From: Acanthacorydalis orientalis
Taxonomy: Eukaryota > Arthropoda > Insecta > Megaloptera > Corydalidae
Reading direction: 5' to 3'
DNA length: 64,000 nucleotides
Assembly: GCA_034766995.1 (NCBI GenBank)
Contig: CM068319.1
Location: forward strand, 17,383,422 to 17,447,421
Below are positions 22,021 to 35,466 of the stretch, piece by piece. A program made the translations under genes and the position numbers. Each line of letters starts with the position of its first letter. Position 1 is the first letter of the stretch. A model generated the notes under the pieces. It was given only the letters and a program-made list of their open reading frames with translations. It was not told the DNA's origin and made no database searches.

Positions 22021-23922
22021 GTATATATATATGTATGTATATTTAAATTCTAAACTCATTAATTAGAAATGAGTCAGGAATTCGAATAAATGAAATAAAA
22101 ATATGTGGTTCATTTTTTATTATATACAGAAATCGTCGATGTTAGCTGGAAATATATTTCGAAAAAAAAATCTATCAATCATAATAGACATAAAAATAGT
22201 ATTACAGTTATTTCGTTGCGTTAAAAATATGAAGCTGTCAGTTTTATGTGCTATAAAAATAAAGTGTAGATGATGATAAGTGAATATAGTTCGAAATGTT
22301 TAAAATAAAATACAAAAATATTCAAATTGAATTCCAAAACTATCGAGGTTATTCTACAGGTAAATATGAATAAACTCTTCTTCTTAGAGACCGCTCTTGT
22401 TCCCTTAAACCAAAACTGATCGTTTTACTAGCAGCGGCGTCGCTTTAATAAAAAGTGTATGAATAAATAAAAACGTACATCATTCTCAAACGGCTTGTTT
22501 TCTTAGTTCTCAACGCATACAAAATAAAAAAAAGATCTTTATAAACATAACCTTATTCAATAGCAGATTGACACATTATGATTGATTGATTATTTGGGAT
22601 TTAAAGATGTGTCAACACGAGAAGCTACCAACGCTTTTGACATATTACGTAATTCCACCGCTGTGAACATAAAACCTATCAACATATTTTCTTTCGAAAG
22701 AAAAACATCTTTAATAAATTTCGTTAAAAATTGCTATTTGTCTTCGAGTGGCAGCTGGTGTTAATTAATATAATTTTTCGTTAATACTGATGCGTGAAAT
22801 TTTTGATATAAAAGAATTTGTTATATATTTATATACGGGGGATTGTAATAATAAACACTTTTTATTACTCTCTTTTTTATTATTTGCAATTATCTCATGA
22901 ATGAATTAATTTATATTGGTATATTTAATCTAATTACATTTTGTTGTTGTACTGTTTATTTTAATAAATAAATTTCTTATTTTTCTTAAAAGTATTTTGA
23001 AACATGTATTACAAAATGAATCGATGAATATTATAATATAATCAATCTGTGAAATTTAACTATTTGAATTTATAATAAGAAATCCGATATTTCACGTATG
23101 ACAAATCAGGTGATAATATATTTTATGATTTTAATTAAGTGAATTCTTATTATATATATAGGCTATTATTTTATAAACTATTATTAAATTTAATACAAGC
23201 ACTGGGCGAAAAAAAAACATTAATATAATTATACTTGTAAATTGATGAAGTAGGTATGATAATGTGGCATGTTTTGCAAAAATATCGATTCGATTATTTA
23301 ATAATGTTTTAAAATAACCCGACCTTTGATTAATATAAATGAGGGAAAGTCTATAAATAACGTGAAATTAACGTAACTTCCGAGAAATTTTGGTCTAGTT
23401 AGATAATTTTAGACTGTTGACGAGGTTTAAATGTATCCAAGTCCGGCGTTAATTATTTATTCATTGAACAATGGCGTAGTTCCTTTTATTAGATTTTAAT
23501 TTGAAAAGAACTGAGATATGTTTTTTGTAATTATTTTACAGGTTTATTGATCATTTTATACGTAGTATTGAATACGAAAGCATATAGATAGTAAATATGT
23601 CTGGATTTATGTCTGTTAATCAATTAGTGTAAAATTGTTTTGAAATTTTCACTGAAAACTTACTTGTTTGGTATTTCAGTACGGTTTCGGTTCTTGTATC
23701 ATCTTTGGGAAGTTTAATAGTTTTAAGTTACTTAAGCATTAAGCTAAATGAATGCCTTAATTTGATTATAGTGAAATATAAGTGAATTATCTAACTATGA
23801 ATATTTGAAGAGAAGGTCAAGAAATTCTATTATCTTAATACAATTATTTGATGAAAAATAAGGAATTCCTGTGTAAAAGCTCACATACCTGCGAGTAATT
23901 AAAAGGTAGTCAGAATATTGTA
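21796..23922. other. AT-rich noncoding DNA
   Basis: A TA/TATG tract lies at 21966-22042, and the long + frames there are its translations. The rest, including the frame at 22582-22764, has no recognised motif, end or repeat. Confidence 0.4.
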
Positions 23923-24488
23923 TTAGGTTACTAGGAAAATAATTACGGTTTTTGTTTTTTGGATTCTAACCGAATGAAAGTGTCATTTCGTCATGTTCAT
24001 GTTAATATTATTTTAAAGTGCATTTTTCGGTCTGTACTTTGGTAACATAGACTTTGATTTAATTATTAATTTTACTCCAAATTGGGTTATTGAATTAAGG
24101 ATGTAAACGAAGCAGATAAGAGTATTTTTTTTTGTATGAGTTCAAAACGGATGGTAAATCAGCAGAAACTGGTCATAAATTAAACGATTCTTCTTGTGCA
24201 GGTACTGTTAAGGAACGTACGGTGCAATGGTAGTTCCAAAAATTTAGTACTGGGGACGAGAGCCTTGAAGATGAAGAAGGTCGCTGGTGTATTTCTTCAG
24301 TTCATAACTAACAAATGAAGGCGTTGATTGAATCAGAACCACGCACAAAAATTCGAGAGCTTGCACTAATATGAAGCGTTAGTCATCCATCAGTTCTAAA
24401 CCACTTAAAGCAGCTAGAAAAATTAAAAAGCTGTAAATATATATGAATTTCAAGGTCATAAACCGCAATTAGTTTTCTACCAACTTAA
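23923..24488 (+). mobile_element. Short mariner derivative, copy 3 of 7
   Basis: Begins TTAGGTTACTAGGAAAATAA after TA and ends ATTAGTTTTCTACCAACTTA plus A before TA. The start region is mutated (ATGTAAACGAAGC). The decayed helix-turn-helix segment retains KERTVQW and ESLEDEEG. It joins the YEF-x-GHK tail without a catalytic domain. Confidence 0.8.
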
Positions 24489-25100
24489 TAAAATCACTTT
24501 ATAGATGTTTACTTAAAACTTTAAATAATAAATAAGAAAAAACAAATTAACTGTCACCTTTTCTCAAATTTTTATTTTCATAATGGTCTCCAAATATCGA
24601 ACTCGCTTTAATTGGACCGCGATTTTTTAATTTATGTTCTAATTTTGTTCAAATACGTTAATTACGAATACTACAAAGTTGATTGTAATATTAAATGAAA
24701 TGAAATAAGTAAATTTATTCACAAATTTTAAAATCGTAGACCAATTCAGCGATTGTTCCCTTATATAAATTATTGTTTATGATACTCAGGACGTTGAAAC
24801 GTTTGAAAGATTTGATGTTTTAACAAAATTCATCTTAAAATTTGTCATTATTTACCAATTAAATCTGTAAAATAAAACTGATGGAGTATATTTCGATTCC
24901 CTCGATCAAATAAATGAATAAAATCTAGATAAATACCAATTTTCATTTTTATTCAATTCAGTTCTTTGCAATTTTGAATTCAAGTTGCCACGCTTAAATA
25001 TATTGTGATAAATTATCCATAAAAATATTTTGAGACTTAAAGAAGAAAATACCGACTGGTACTTATTTATAATTGAGAAAAAATCCACTTATAAATAAGT

Positions 25101-25162
<62 letters not shown>

Positions 25163-26834
25163 TGTGTGTGTATGAATGTACATAGAAAGGGTAGAAAACT
25201 CTAAGTAAATATAATATATATTTAAATATAGCATAGTCACCGGTAGCATGTAGCTTTGTAGCTTTCATAATATATAATAAATAAATAAAATGAATTTTAC
25301 TGATATAAAATATGTACAGAGCCTTTTGCATAAGGCCGATGCTTAATCGAATTTTTACGGTACCTGTACCGTTACCGGAAGGCAAACCGCTGTTACTTAA
25401 TTCTAAGTACTTTGTTATAGATTTTGAAATTTTTGTTGTCTTTAAATTGTCTGTTATGAACGGATTTTTTTTTAAAAAAACCAGCATTAATAATTGACCA
25501 TTCGCATGTATTTATATGACACTAAATACATCTATAGGCAAAATTAAGGTAACATCTTGTTTCCCATCAATATTTGAAATGAATTTTAAATTATAATGAA
25601 ACAACAGGTAAACGAATGTAATTTTTGAAATTCCAATTAAAATTATATACTTGTGTTATGCAAAATGCAAATCAGAGTTGATGAATACGTTGGTTTTTTT
25701 TTTACCAATCGTTTCAGTGAAGTCAAGGTTGGTTGGTTATTGGGGTTTAGGGCGCTTCGGCAGCCCAGTTAAATTAACATTTTTATAACAATGCAAAGGT
25801 TATGATTTCATTTATAATCGATACATTATGGTCTCTATTTTAATATCTTAATTGAACACATGCATTAGCATCAACTGAATATTTTACTGTAGTCTCGGAT
25901 ATTTTACACGAATGGCATGTTTAATTTTGTCTAACAATGACATGCTCGTAGCTATCAGTATGAAATATATAATAAATTTATTATCAAAATTACATAATAA
26001 GTTAACATTTTCTTAGTAAACAATGGTAGATATATTTTTTTTTAAAAAAAGTATTCGTTGTAAACGAATTTATTCTTTATCTTCAATATTTTATAAAAAA
26101 ATATTTGAGATAAATTATGAATATATTCATTATTTGCCTTTAAAATTAATTTTTGATTAATAACATTAATGATTAAGATAAAAATCCGAACTATAAACAG
26201 TTACTCAATCTAACTTAACTGAAATATAAACAATTTTGTAATTAAATAAACAAATAAAATTATAAAAGGAAGATCGATGCATATAAAAGCACTGAACATT
26301 TAGTGAACCCACAACGATTGTATTTATATACAAAGTTGTATATTGTTGTTCGAAATTAATTTGGAATTATTGGATTACACAATTAAATCCAATCAACATG
26401 ATTCAAATTGATTTAAAACTCGACACAATTTAAATACGAAAATCCGTGTAGCAATTTAATACCGATAATTGTTTCGTCTGTAACGTAGTCGGTGTATAAA
26501 AATAATATACATTTGATTTAAGCGACTCGAGAGAATATTATCAGACTTGATGAATATTTCATGTGTACTTCAATCAAAACTTATCAATTTTATCGGGTTC
26601 CTTCGGGACGAATTAGGCCGAAAAGTTACTAATAAAGGTGTCACTCATAAAATGTTACGAGCTACATTAAAACGCGAATTTCGTGCAATGAAATGTCAAG
26701 AGAGTAATTAGAAAAACTAATTTTGCAGAATGTATACAAACACTGTAAAATGTGCAGTCAGTTTATTTTATATAGAGAACATGTTTACGAATAATAAGGT
26801 TATTAACATTTTTTCATGCACGGAAAATAGTCCA

Positions 26835-26929
<95 letters not shown>

Positions 26930-27040
26930 ATAGGGAATGTTCGTTTCATTGCCATTTTTTATTTTAATGCGCTTTACCTGTATTAAAAAATACACAAAGG
27001 AATTTGAATCCGAAAAGAAGAAATATGTAGTTCTAAATTA
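24489..27040. other. AT-rich noncoding DNA with (TA)n tracts
   Basis: TA tracts lie at 25106-25155 and 26838-26920. At 25716-25775 a GC-richer stretch (TTAGGGCGCTTCGGCAGCCC) can form a short hairpin and weakly resembles sequence near 58200. No gene recognised. Confidence 0.4.
26838..26920. repeat. (TA)n microsatellite
   Basis: About 80 bp of pure TA, ending in TGTGTGTG; one of the longest uninterrupted tracts in the window. Confidence 0.95.
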
Positions 27041-27582
27041 ATAGGTTGGTAGGAAATTAATTGCGGTTTTCGTTTTCTGAATTCTAAACCTATTTTTTTT
27101 CAATGAAAGTGCCATTTCGTCGTGTTCATGTTAATATAATTTTAAAGTGTATTTTTCGGTCTGTGTTTTGGTAACATTAGATTTTTATTATTGATTTTAC
27201 TTCGAATTGGGTTACTGAATGAAAGATGGAAAACAAGCAATTTTTTCATGAGTTCAAAACGGGCGGTAAAGCAACAGAAACTGATCGTAAACTAAACGTT
27301 ACTTTTGGTGTGAGCACTGTTAAGGAACGTACGGTGCAATGGTGGTTCCAAAAATGCTGGGATTGAGAGCCTTCAAGATAAAGGTCACGGGTGTACTTAT
27401 TCAGTTCATAACGACCAACTGAAGGCGTTAGTTGAATCAGAACAAAGCACAATAACTCGTGAGCTTGCACAAAATTAAAGTGTTAATCATCTAACAGTTC
27501 TGGACCATTTGAAACAGCTATCTGGGAAAAATGTATATGAATTTGAAGGTCATAAACAGCAATTATTTTCCTATCAACCTAA
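27041..27582 (+). mobile_element. Short mariner derivative, copy 4 of 7
   Basis: Begins ATAGGTTGGTAGGAAATTAA after TA and ends AATTATTTTCCTATCAACCT plus AA before TA. An ATG opens MENKQFFHEFKTGGKATETD and continues through KERTVQWWFQK before a stop, about 47 codons, the longest surviving N-terminal frame among the seven. The join to the VYEFEGHKQQLFSYQPN-like tail lacks the catalytic domain. Confidence 0.85.
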
Positions 27583-27956
27583 TATAATTCTTTAATAAAA
27601 AAAGACCTTACAAAACACTCAATGACAGACACTCATTCTAAACAATATTCTCCAACATGCTAAATATATTTATATCAAACAATCAAGAAATTATTATAGT
27701 CATGCGATGTGATAAAAAATTCCATATATGTCAAAAGACATCTATATCTATATAATTTATATTAAGTTATCTATTTTTAAAATGAAAAATCAGTTAAGCA
27801 CACCATCGAGTATCTCATCATTATAATTTTAAAAATAAATAATTTTTCACACATCAAATAAATAAATAAATAAGACAAGGAAACTTATAAGTACATGTAA
27901 ACAAAATAAGTAAATCTTTTCAAAATTTTTTCAGTTTGACTGTTAAATATCTGGTG

Positions 27957-28031
<75 letters not shown>

Positions 28032-28089
28032 GTATATATATAAGAAGGTATGTGTATGAATCTAGTATGAAATAACTTAAAACTAACTA
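27583..28089. other. AT-rich noncoding DNA with a (TA)n tract
   Basis: TA tract at 27958-28029. Nothing else recognised. Confidence 0.4.
27958..28029. repeat. (TA)n microsatellite
   Basis: About 70 bp of nearly pure TA. Confidence 0.95.
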
Positions 28090-28440
28090 GACATTTTAAC
28101 TGGTCGTTTTCGTTAACGTTGTCAATGACAGTTCAGCTCATTGAAAATAATCGCTAGTCTAGTCGAGACACATTTTTGCATATTTCGCATAGTAGACGGG
28201 ACTGGGCACCCGGAATACTGTGAAACTATAGAAATGGGGGTTCAGCGCAAATATTCTGTCGGTTCATCAAGTGGACACTTTTCAAGAGTGGTGACGTGGT
28301 GTATGTATGCGTCATATAGAGTCACCTACATGAGAATATACATATGTGTGTGTGTGTGGCTAGGTGGGTGTGTGTATGTATATACACATTTTATGTGAAG
28401 TTCGTGTCGAGTCCAGTATAAATGCACAGACGTGGACTAA
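28090..28440. other. GC-richer block with an uncharacterised frame
   Basis: Raised C+G relative to flanks. The + frame at 28141-28398 (85 codons, starting MKIIASLVETHFCIF) has no motif I recognise and ends in GT-repeat-derived residues, so it is not supported as a gene. Confidence 0.3.
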
Positions 28441-28856
28441 AATTATTACAAAAAGGAGTTATAAAATAATTGATATATATTTTCTGAACTTAAATGGTTT
28501 TATGTTAAATTTATTGCTCGTTATCTTTTCCATTGTCATATTTATTTCAATATATTGTCATCGAATAAAATATATAAACTTCTCAAATTTCAATTATAAG
28601 TCAGTTACAAAATCTATTTGTTATCAATGCTTACTGCCTTATAAATAAAGATTCAATTTTGTAGCTGCAAAGTGAAACTGTATTGTTCGTCTTGTGTAAA
28701 TCATGAATTCAACTGAAATATTTCTAATTGGTTATATTTTACGCAATATACTTTAAATATAATATATTATGGCTATTGCTAATGTGTAAAATGTCATTTT
28801 AGAAACTTTCACATGAGCCTACATTATGAATTTCTGGAACATATAGGTGTATCATT

Positions 28857-29325
28857 ATCAGTATCAGCAGCAGCAGCAACCTCTCAATCTACTGCTGGAT
28901 AAAGGCCTCTTCCATGAATTTCCATTTTGTATGATTGGATGCCTCTCTGTTTCACTGATTTATGATATTTTTTTTAATTCACTTATCTCACCTGTTCCTT
29001 GGTGTCTTTCTTCGTCTTTTTATTTTCCTTGATTCTCAGTTAATAATTTCTGTTGTCTTCCCTTCTTGGAACATTCCCTGCCTATTTTCATTTCAGAATC
29101 TTCATTATTTTTATTACATCTGTAACTTTTGTCTGTTTTCGAATCCATTCTATTCTTTTCCTATCTTTTCTTGTTATTCCTAGCATGCATCTTGCCATTT
29201 TTCTCTATGTTGGAGTCTTTGAATGATTTTGGTATTACGCATCTATGTTTCGCTGCCGTAGTTAAAGACGGTAGTATACATTGATCAAATACTTTTTTCA
29301 AACAGAGTGGGATTGTTGATTTAAT
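28857..29325 (-). pseudogene. RTE-type non-LTR retrotransposon 3' end
   Basis: Read on the minus strand, this follows the copy at 41003-41613 word for word: KKVFDQCILPSLTTAAKHR-like, QRLQHREKWQDACLE in shifted frames, then GRGLYPAVD-like codons. It ends in GAGGCCTTTATCCAGCAGTA and a GCTGCTGCTGCTGAT tail (28860-28880 on +). This tail is the 3' microsatellite-like end of the element. The copy is 5'-truncated, which is usual for target-primed reverse transcription, and has many stops. Confidence 0.75.
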
Positions 29326-29351
29326 ATCTCTCTCTCTCTCTCTCTATATAC

Positions 29352-29401
<50 letters not shown>
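29326..29401. repeat. (CT)n followed by (TA)n
   Basis: A run of CT repeats (29327-29345) passes into TA repeats leading into the first unit of the three-copy tandem repeat. Confidence 0.9.
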
Positions 29402-29406
<5 letters not shown>

Positions 29407-29795
29407 GTTGTAGTCCCATACTATATTATTTTCAGTTCTTTTTTTATTTGGGTTAATGTTTTCTTTTTATTCCTCTTTTACGCATGATTCTCTTTGTTGA
29501 GTAATTTTATACGCTGAAAATTTATTAATAGACAGTTTAAAACGATAGTAAATGGAACTGAGTCATCTAATTAATCGATAAAAACCTAAAATATCTATTA
29601 AAATGTAGGTTATTGTGTAATATTCTCTAAAAAAAAATCGATATAGCATTTAGAAGTTTTTCGTTGAAATTTTGTTTATATTAAAAACTTTTCTTTTTCA
29701 TAAATAAGTAATCCGATTTTATAACCTATGAATGTGTGTCCCTTTTTCTCTACGCATACACACATTATATCTATATCTATCTATCTATCTATCTA

Positions 29796-29829
<34 letters not shown>

Positions 29830-29850
29830 GTATATATATATATATATATA

Positions 29851-29895
<45 letters not shown>

Positions 29896-30298
29896 TTTTA
29901 GTCTCATACTATATTATTTTCAGTTCTTTTTTTATTTGGGTTAATGTTTTCTTTTTATTCCTCTTTTACGCATGATTCTCTTTGTTGAGTAATTTTATAT
30001 GCTGGAAATTTATTAATAGATAGTTCAGAACGATAGTAAATGGAATTGAGTCATCTAATTAATCAATAAAAACTCTAAAATATCTATTCAAATGTAGGTT
30101 ATTGTGTAATATTCTCTAAAAAAAATCGATAAAGCATTTAGAAGTTTTTCGTTGAAATTTTGTTTATATTAAAAACTGTTTTTGTTTTTTATATAAATGA
30201 GTAATCCGATTTTATAACCTGTGAATGTGTGTCCCTTTTTCTCTACGCATACACACATTATATCTATATCTATCTATCTATCTATCTATATATATATA

Positions 30299-30354
<56 letters not shown>

Positions 30355-30717
30355 GTTTTAGTCTCATACTATATTATTTTCAGTTCTTTTTTTATTTGGG
30401 TTAATGTTTTCTTTTTATTCCTCTTTTACGCAAGATTCTCTTTGTTGAGTAATTTTATATGCTGGAAATTTATTAATAGATAGTTCAAAACGATAGTAAA
30501 TCGAATTGAGTCATCTAATTAATCAATAAAAACCCTAAAATACCTATTAAAATGTAGGTTATTGTGTAATATTCTCTAAAAAAAATCGATAAAACATTTA
30601 GAAGTTTTTCGTTGAAATTTTGTTTATATTAAAAACTTATTTTATAATAATAAGTAATCCGATTTTATAACCTATGAATGTGTGTCCCTTTCTCTGTACA
30701 CATACAAACACATTATA
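29402..30717 (+). repeat. Three-copy tandem repeat, period about 460-490 bp
   Basis: Three head-to-tail units start near 29405, 29893 and 30353 (spacing 488 and 460). Each has about 360 bp of shared complex sequence, from AAGTTTTAGTCTCATACTAT through TTATTCCTCTTTTACGCA and ATGTAGGTTATTGTGTAATA to GAATGTGTGTCCCTTTTTCT. In the first two units this is followed by (ATCT)n and (TA)n of different length. The spacing difference comes from the TA tract. No coding frame is conserved among the units. The complex parts differ by only a few per cent, so the expansion is younger than the mariner decay. Confidence 0.9.
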
Positions 30718-30719
30718 TT

Positions 30720-30782
<63 letters not shown>
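30718..30782. repeat. (TA)n microsatellite closing the tandem array
   Basis: About 65 bp of TA with one TATG interruption after the third unit. Confidence 0.95.
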
Positions 30783-30784
<2 letters not shown>

Positions 30785-31364
30785 TGTATTTTATATGTGT
30801 ATGTTTAATACTGAAAATTCAATCTATGTTATCACCGAGTTTTCCGAGCCAACTCTCCCACCCACTTGAGAAGGTTATATGCACAGACAAAAATTACATT
30901 TTCCGATATTGAAACGGATGACAATGGGATCCCATCACATATACGACATTACAACCCTCCGTGGCCATATGTGACCGTAAAATTATTATTTTTTTTCGGT
31001 CGCCAGCAGTATGTTATTCTAGATGTAAAAAAGACGTATCCCGTCAGTTAATTTTACAGTTGTATTTTCGCGGAATCCCTCTAATCATATTTGAAACGGG
31101 ACTTTTTATGTTTTGTTCCAGGTCCAATTTTTTTTAGGTTGTAGTACATGCACGTAGTTGTTAAATAGATTGTATTCATATTCAATTTATTATTTTCAAA
31201 CTATCTAGTAAAAACGTTTTTTATTAAAAGGAGTAAGGATTTTTGTGGTTGTTTTTCACAGTTGATTTTTAAAGGAATATTTTATAATCTATTTGAATGA
31301 TATGCATATATTTTCTTAAATAAATATGTACAAAAGTTATATTGAAGAATATTCTTTGTTTTCA
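30783..31364. other. Noncoding, GC-richer in 30830-31080
   Basis: The part at 30830-31080 has more C+G (CCAACTCTCCCACCCACTTG, GATCCCATCAC) and a 61-codon + frame without recognised motifs. No gene called. Confidence 0.3.
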
Positions 31365-31565
31365 CAAATGAATTGTCTCCACAAATGATTTTTTTTTGAT
31401 CTAAATGATCAATAACTGATTACTTTCATTATAGTTTGTATATACTTAAGTAGCGATTTTGTCATATTTAAAGCTGTAAAGTGTAGAAACATTATTGTAG
31501 GGAGTAAAAATTCAATTTTGAAAATGAATTTAGCTACAATACAGAAAAACTGTAGATAGGAATCT
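31365..31565. repeat. Foldback-family repeat
   Basis: The left arm is in reverse (TTTTCACAAATGAATTGTCT, CAATAACTGATTACTTTCAT) and the right arm forward (GGGAGTAAAAATTCAATTTT, GAAAATGAATTTAGCTACAA). This is the same inverted arrangement as at 15335 and 36185. Strongly diverged. Confidence 0.45.
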
Positions 31566-32397
31566 TTATTTTTAATAATAAGCGTTTTTCATTTGATTGA
31601 AAATTAATCATTTAATTATTTTTTTTCTATTGAACTAACAAAAGAGAACATTTTACAATTTAGTCTCTCAAGTTTTCTGATAATACTATTATGTAAATTA
31701 TTATTTATGTAAATCTGGTAAATTATTTTTTATAGCCAAAAAAATCATTTATTGACTATTAAAATAATTTATTATTAGTTGTGGAAGTTTTGAATATTAC
31801 CAGCTGGTTATAAATTTTGCTACATGTGAAGATAAAAAATGATTTTATCACCAAGCCAATAATTTTTTGATATGAAATGTTATTTATAAAAAAAAAAACA
31901 GTTTGAAGCGGAAACATTCAATCAAGTAATTTATTTTATTAATCGACGTATTATAATTTAATTAATTTATTTTAAAAGCATTTGACTGAAAGGAAATGTG
32001 ATACCATTTAAGATGTCAAAACTTAAATATTTTTTTTCGGTTACATCTGATTTTAAAGAGTGAAATTGTAAACGGTTTCAAGAAACATGAGAAATTAAAT
32101 CAGAATTTAAGTTTATTCATAAAAATCAATAATTTTTCTAATTTATTTAATGAAAATACAAAGATTTTCTTTCGATTAAATGAATACTATTATGAGTGAA
32201 TTCGTTTTATTAACAAAATAATATCGTATTGAAAAGAAGCTGGAGAATGTTACAGCTTATATCGATTTATAAAGTTTCTTTATTGTTTGTTTAATAGAAA
32301 GAACTTTGGATTTTTATTGCGGTTTGTTATATATTTAGTACAAGCTTACATGCATACACACATACATACATACATACATACATACATACATTCATAC

Positions 32398-32436
<39 letters not shown>

Positions 32437-32858
32437 TGTATGTAGATGTACATATGTTACTAGTGGTCAACTGGTTCGAGACTTATTGGCTTTCACATAT
32501 TGGCGTTTTCCCGTATGATTTATACAGGCAATCGCAAATGGAGCCATTTCCTGAGGCGAACACAAAAGTGCTTGTCTTAACGAAACCACCATCACCGTAG
32601 AAAATCGTACATCCTTAACAGTTTATACTTGAATTCAAACTCTTTCATTCTAACAACGCGTATGAAACAAAATGTCGAACATATATGTATAACGAACAAT
32701 AAAAAAATGTATAACTCGTAATACGATTTATATATATATATATACACACACACTTATGTTTGAAAGGATTTGATGCGCAAGAATGGTGATATAAATCAAA
32801 TAACGACGTATGAAGTATGTTCTTTTTTCAGATAAAATATGTCAATACACGCACATAT

Positions 32859-32936
<78 letters not shown>

Positions 32937-33143
32937 GTCATGTACTGTTCCCTAAATAAACGTTTCTCTTTGAGCAAAATATGTAAATGTGTGCCTTTTA
33001 TTTTAGTCTTTAGGAATTTGTGTATGATGTTGGTGTTATACAGAATATGAAATAATTATTTCTCGTACTGAATAGGAAAAATTTTAAAAGCATCGTTTTT
33101 TAAATTTATATGAGCAAATATATACATTTCTCTTTCCCTTTCC

Positions 33144-33197
<54 letters not shown>

Positions 33198-33699
33198 AAA
33201 TTTAAGTGTGAATAGTATGTATAATAAATATTTTACATTCACAAAATTAAACCCTTTGAAATTAAGTTTTAATTGAATTTTTTGCTTATTTATTTGCAGA
33301 TCCTTCTTTTGCTTAATTGTTATAGGATTTAAGTTTTATTTTATACTACATAATGTCATTTTAAACGAAATATTTAATGAAGTACAATATTTTGATACAT
33401 TATTTGTATTTGATTACATAAATCAACCAAGAATAAATATACAGTTTTTGAAAAGTAACGAAATAATTTATTATAAATCTTTTTACAATAAATCGAACAT
33501 TTTTCTTATTTCTTTTGGATAACTTTAATTTAAATGTGAATATAGTCCTATATATTGAGTTATATTTTTATTCCATTATACTACAACTGTATTTATGCTG
33601 CTCTGAAAACTTTTTTTTTAATAAAAAAATGTTTATTTCGAAAATACATTCAATATATAAAAATAGAGGTCAGATTTTGAAATTATTGAAAAGAAATTG

Positions 33700-33736
<37 letters not shown>

Positions 33737-34055
33737 AATATATTTAATAAATGGCAGTCTAGTTAAATTGTTCGCACAATTTGTTGTATTTTATTTTTAA
33801 GAGGTTTATTTATTTTGAATCAAATAAAATAATATTTCTTTTTTAAATTCTTTAAAGTTAAACGGTGGTCGTTTCATTTTAATACTATATTAATTTGTTA
33901 TTTTACTTCAAAGAAATTATTTTTGCTTTTTATTAAGAAAATAAAATAAAAGATTAATATATTCCTAGAAAAATGAGTATAATTAAGAGAATGTTAAATT
34001 GTTTTCAGTTTTAATAGTATTATAAATATAAAAATAATTCATCTGAAACTATATT

Positions 34056-34134
<79 letters not shown>

Positions 34135-34140
34135 TTTTAA
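31566..34140. other. AT-rich noncoding DNA with microsatellites
   Basis: A (CATA)n run lies at 32350-32400 followed by TA at 32401-32433. Further TA tracts are at 32733-32745, 32862-32932, 33146-33193, 33703-33733 and 34060-34130. The patch 32450-32640 is more complex in sequence but has no coding motif. Confidence 0.4.
32862..32932. repeat. (TA)n microsatellite
   Basis: About 70 bp of pure TA. Confidence 0.95.
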
Positions 34141-34144
34141 GAAT

Positions 34145-34345
34145 TTTTCTCTTCTCTCACCCACAAAACTTTTTTAATCAAAAACATTCAATAAATGAGA
34201 TTGAAGGCATCGCCATATAAATATATATAAGCAACAATCACAGAGTATGCATAATCATTTATTAAAACTTTTTGATTGGGAAAATGTCCATGGGTTTAGT
34301 AAAAAATCATTTATAAAAGCGAATTTAGCCACAGTGCCAGAATTG
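34145..34345. repeat. Foldback-family repeat
   Basis: The left arm reads CTCACCCACAAAACTTTTTT then AATCAAAAACATTCAATAAA. The right arm reads AATCATTTATTAAAACTTTT then TGATTGGGAAAATG, and ends GAATTTAGCCACAGTGCCAG. The centre has GGCATCGCCATATAAATATA and AAGCAACAATCACAGAGT. Same layout as 15335-15610. Confidence 0.6.
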
Positions 34346-34625
34346 TACATAAGATAGAAAATGTTTACTATTATTTCCAACAGATTGACGATTAATTACT
34401 ATATAAAGGCTTCTTCTAAATTATTCCAGTTTATTCAATGTAGTGCTATCTTTTTTCTGTAAATTTTTAATATTTTTTCCTTACGGTTATCTTACTTTCA
34501 TGGGCTTTCTAATGCTTATTATATTTGTGGATTCTTATTTAATAATTTATGTTATTCGTCAGTTCCTTATAGTTACATACATTTTTTTCAGTTTTCCATT
34601 TCGGAACTATATAGATAAATTTTCA
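34346..34625. other. AT-rich noncoding DNA, nothing recognised
   Basis: The + frame over this part is hydrophobic only because the DNA is T-rich; no motif. Confidence 0.35.
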
Positions 34626-34656
<31 letters not shown>

Positions 34657-34709
34657 ATGTATATATGTATGTATGTGTATGTTTATATATATGTGTATAT
34701 ATATGTATA

Positions 34710-34780
<71 letters not shown>
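34626..34780. repeat. Long compound (TA)n/(TATG)n tract
   Basis: About 155 bp of TA repeat with TATG and TGTA interruptions in the first half and pure TA in the second. Confidence 0.95.
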
Positions 34781-34783
<3 letters not shown>

Positions 34784-34954
34784 TTTTCATTAAATAATAG
34801 ACGTCTTGAAATCTGAAATATTTTTGTACTTCACCGATTTTTAAAGAAATAAAATACTAGAATATATTTTTACATTTTTATAGTCTATCTATCTATTTAT
34901 GTATCTTTTTATCTATCTATCTATATGTGTATACTTATATATATATACATATAC

Positions 34955-34987
<33 letters not shown>

Positions 34988-35415
34988 TTTACATGCATAC
35001 TGAATAAGTTTAAAGGACTAACCAATTTTGAAAATTGATTTGTGACCTGAAATCACAAGCCCGTCTGACGGATTGTTGTTTGAAACTTGTATAACTTCAA
35101 CACAATCTTAGCCTTGAGACTGGCGAATTGGATCGGTGACCTATAGATATTTAAGTTATTGGTTTCGATATACACTGGAAGGTGTGCCGCTATTTCATTT
35201 CATTAAAAATGAAAAACGGTTAGGTAGCGTTGTGGGAGTTTTACGGCAGACCGCCCTTTTGTAGGTATCAAATAAAAGAAATCTGGTCTAACATGTGGGT
35301 AGACGGCTTGTAGAAAATTTAAAGAACGATTTAATATCTAAATTATGTTTTTTTTTAAATATTTTAAACTGTAAATATTTGTATTTGCTTTTCTCTCTCT
35401 CTTCCTCTCTCTCTC

Positions 35416-35466
<51 letters not shown>

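Noticed and set aside
27246..27470. - strand frame of 74 codons (and a similar one at 55604-55816)
   Set aside because: Antisense of the helix-turn-helix part of short mariner copies 4 and 7; the family motifs read on the + strand.
28141..28398. 85-codon + frame in a GC-richer block
   Set aside because: No recognisable domain, tail derived from GT repeats, no splice or promoter context; not enough to call a gene.
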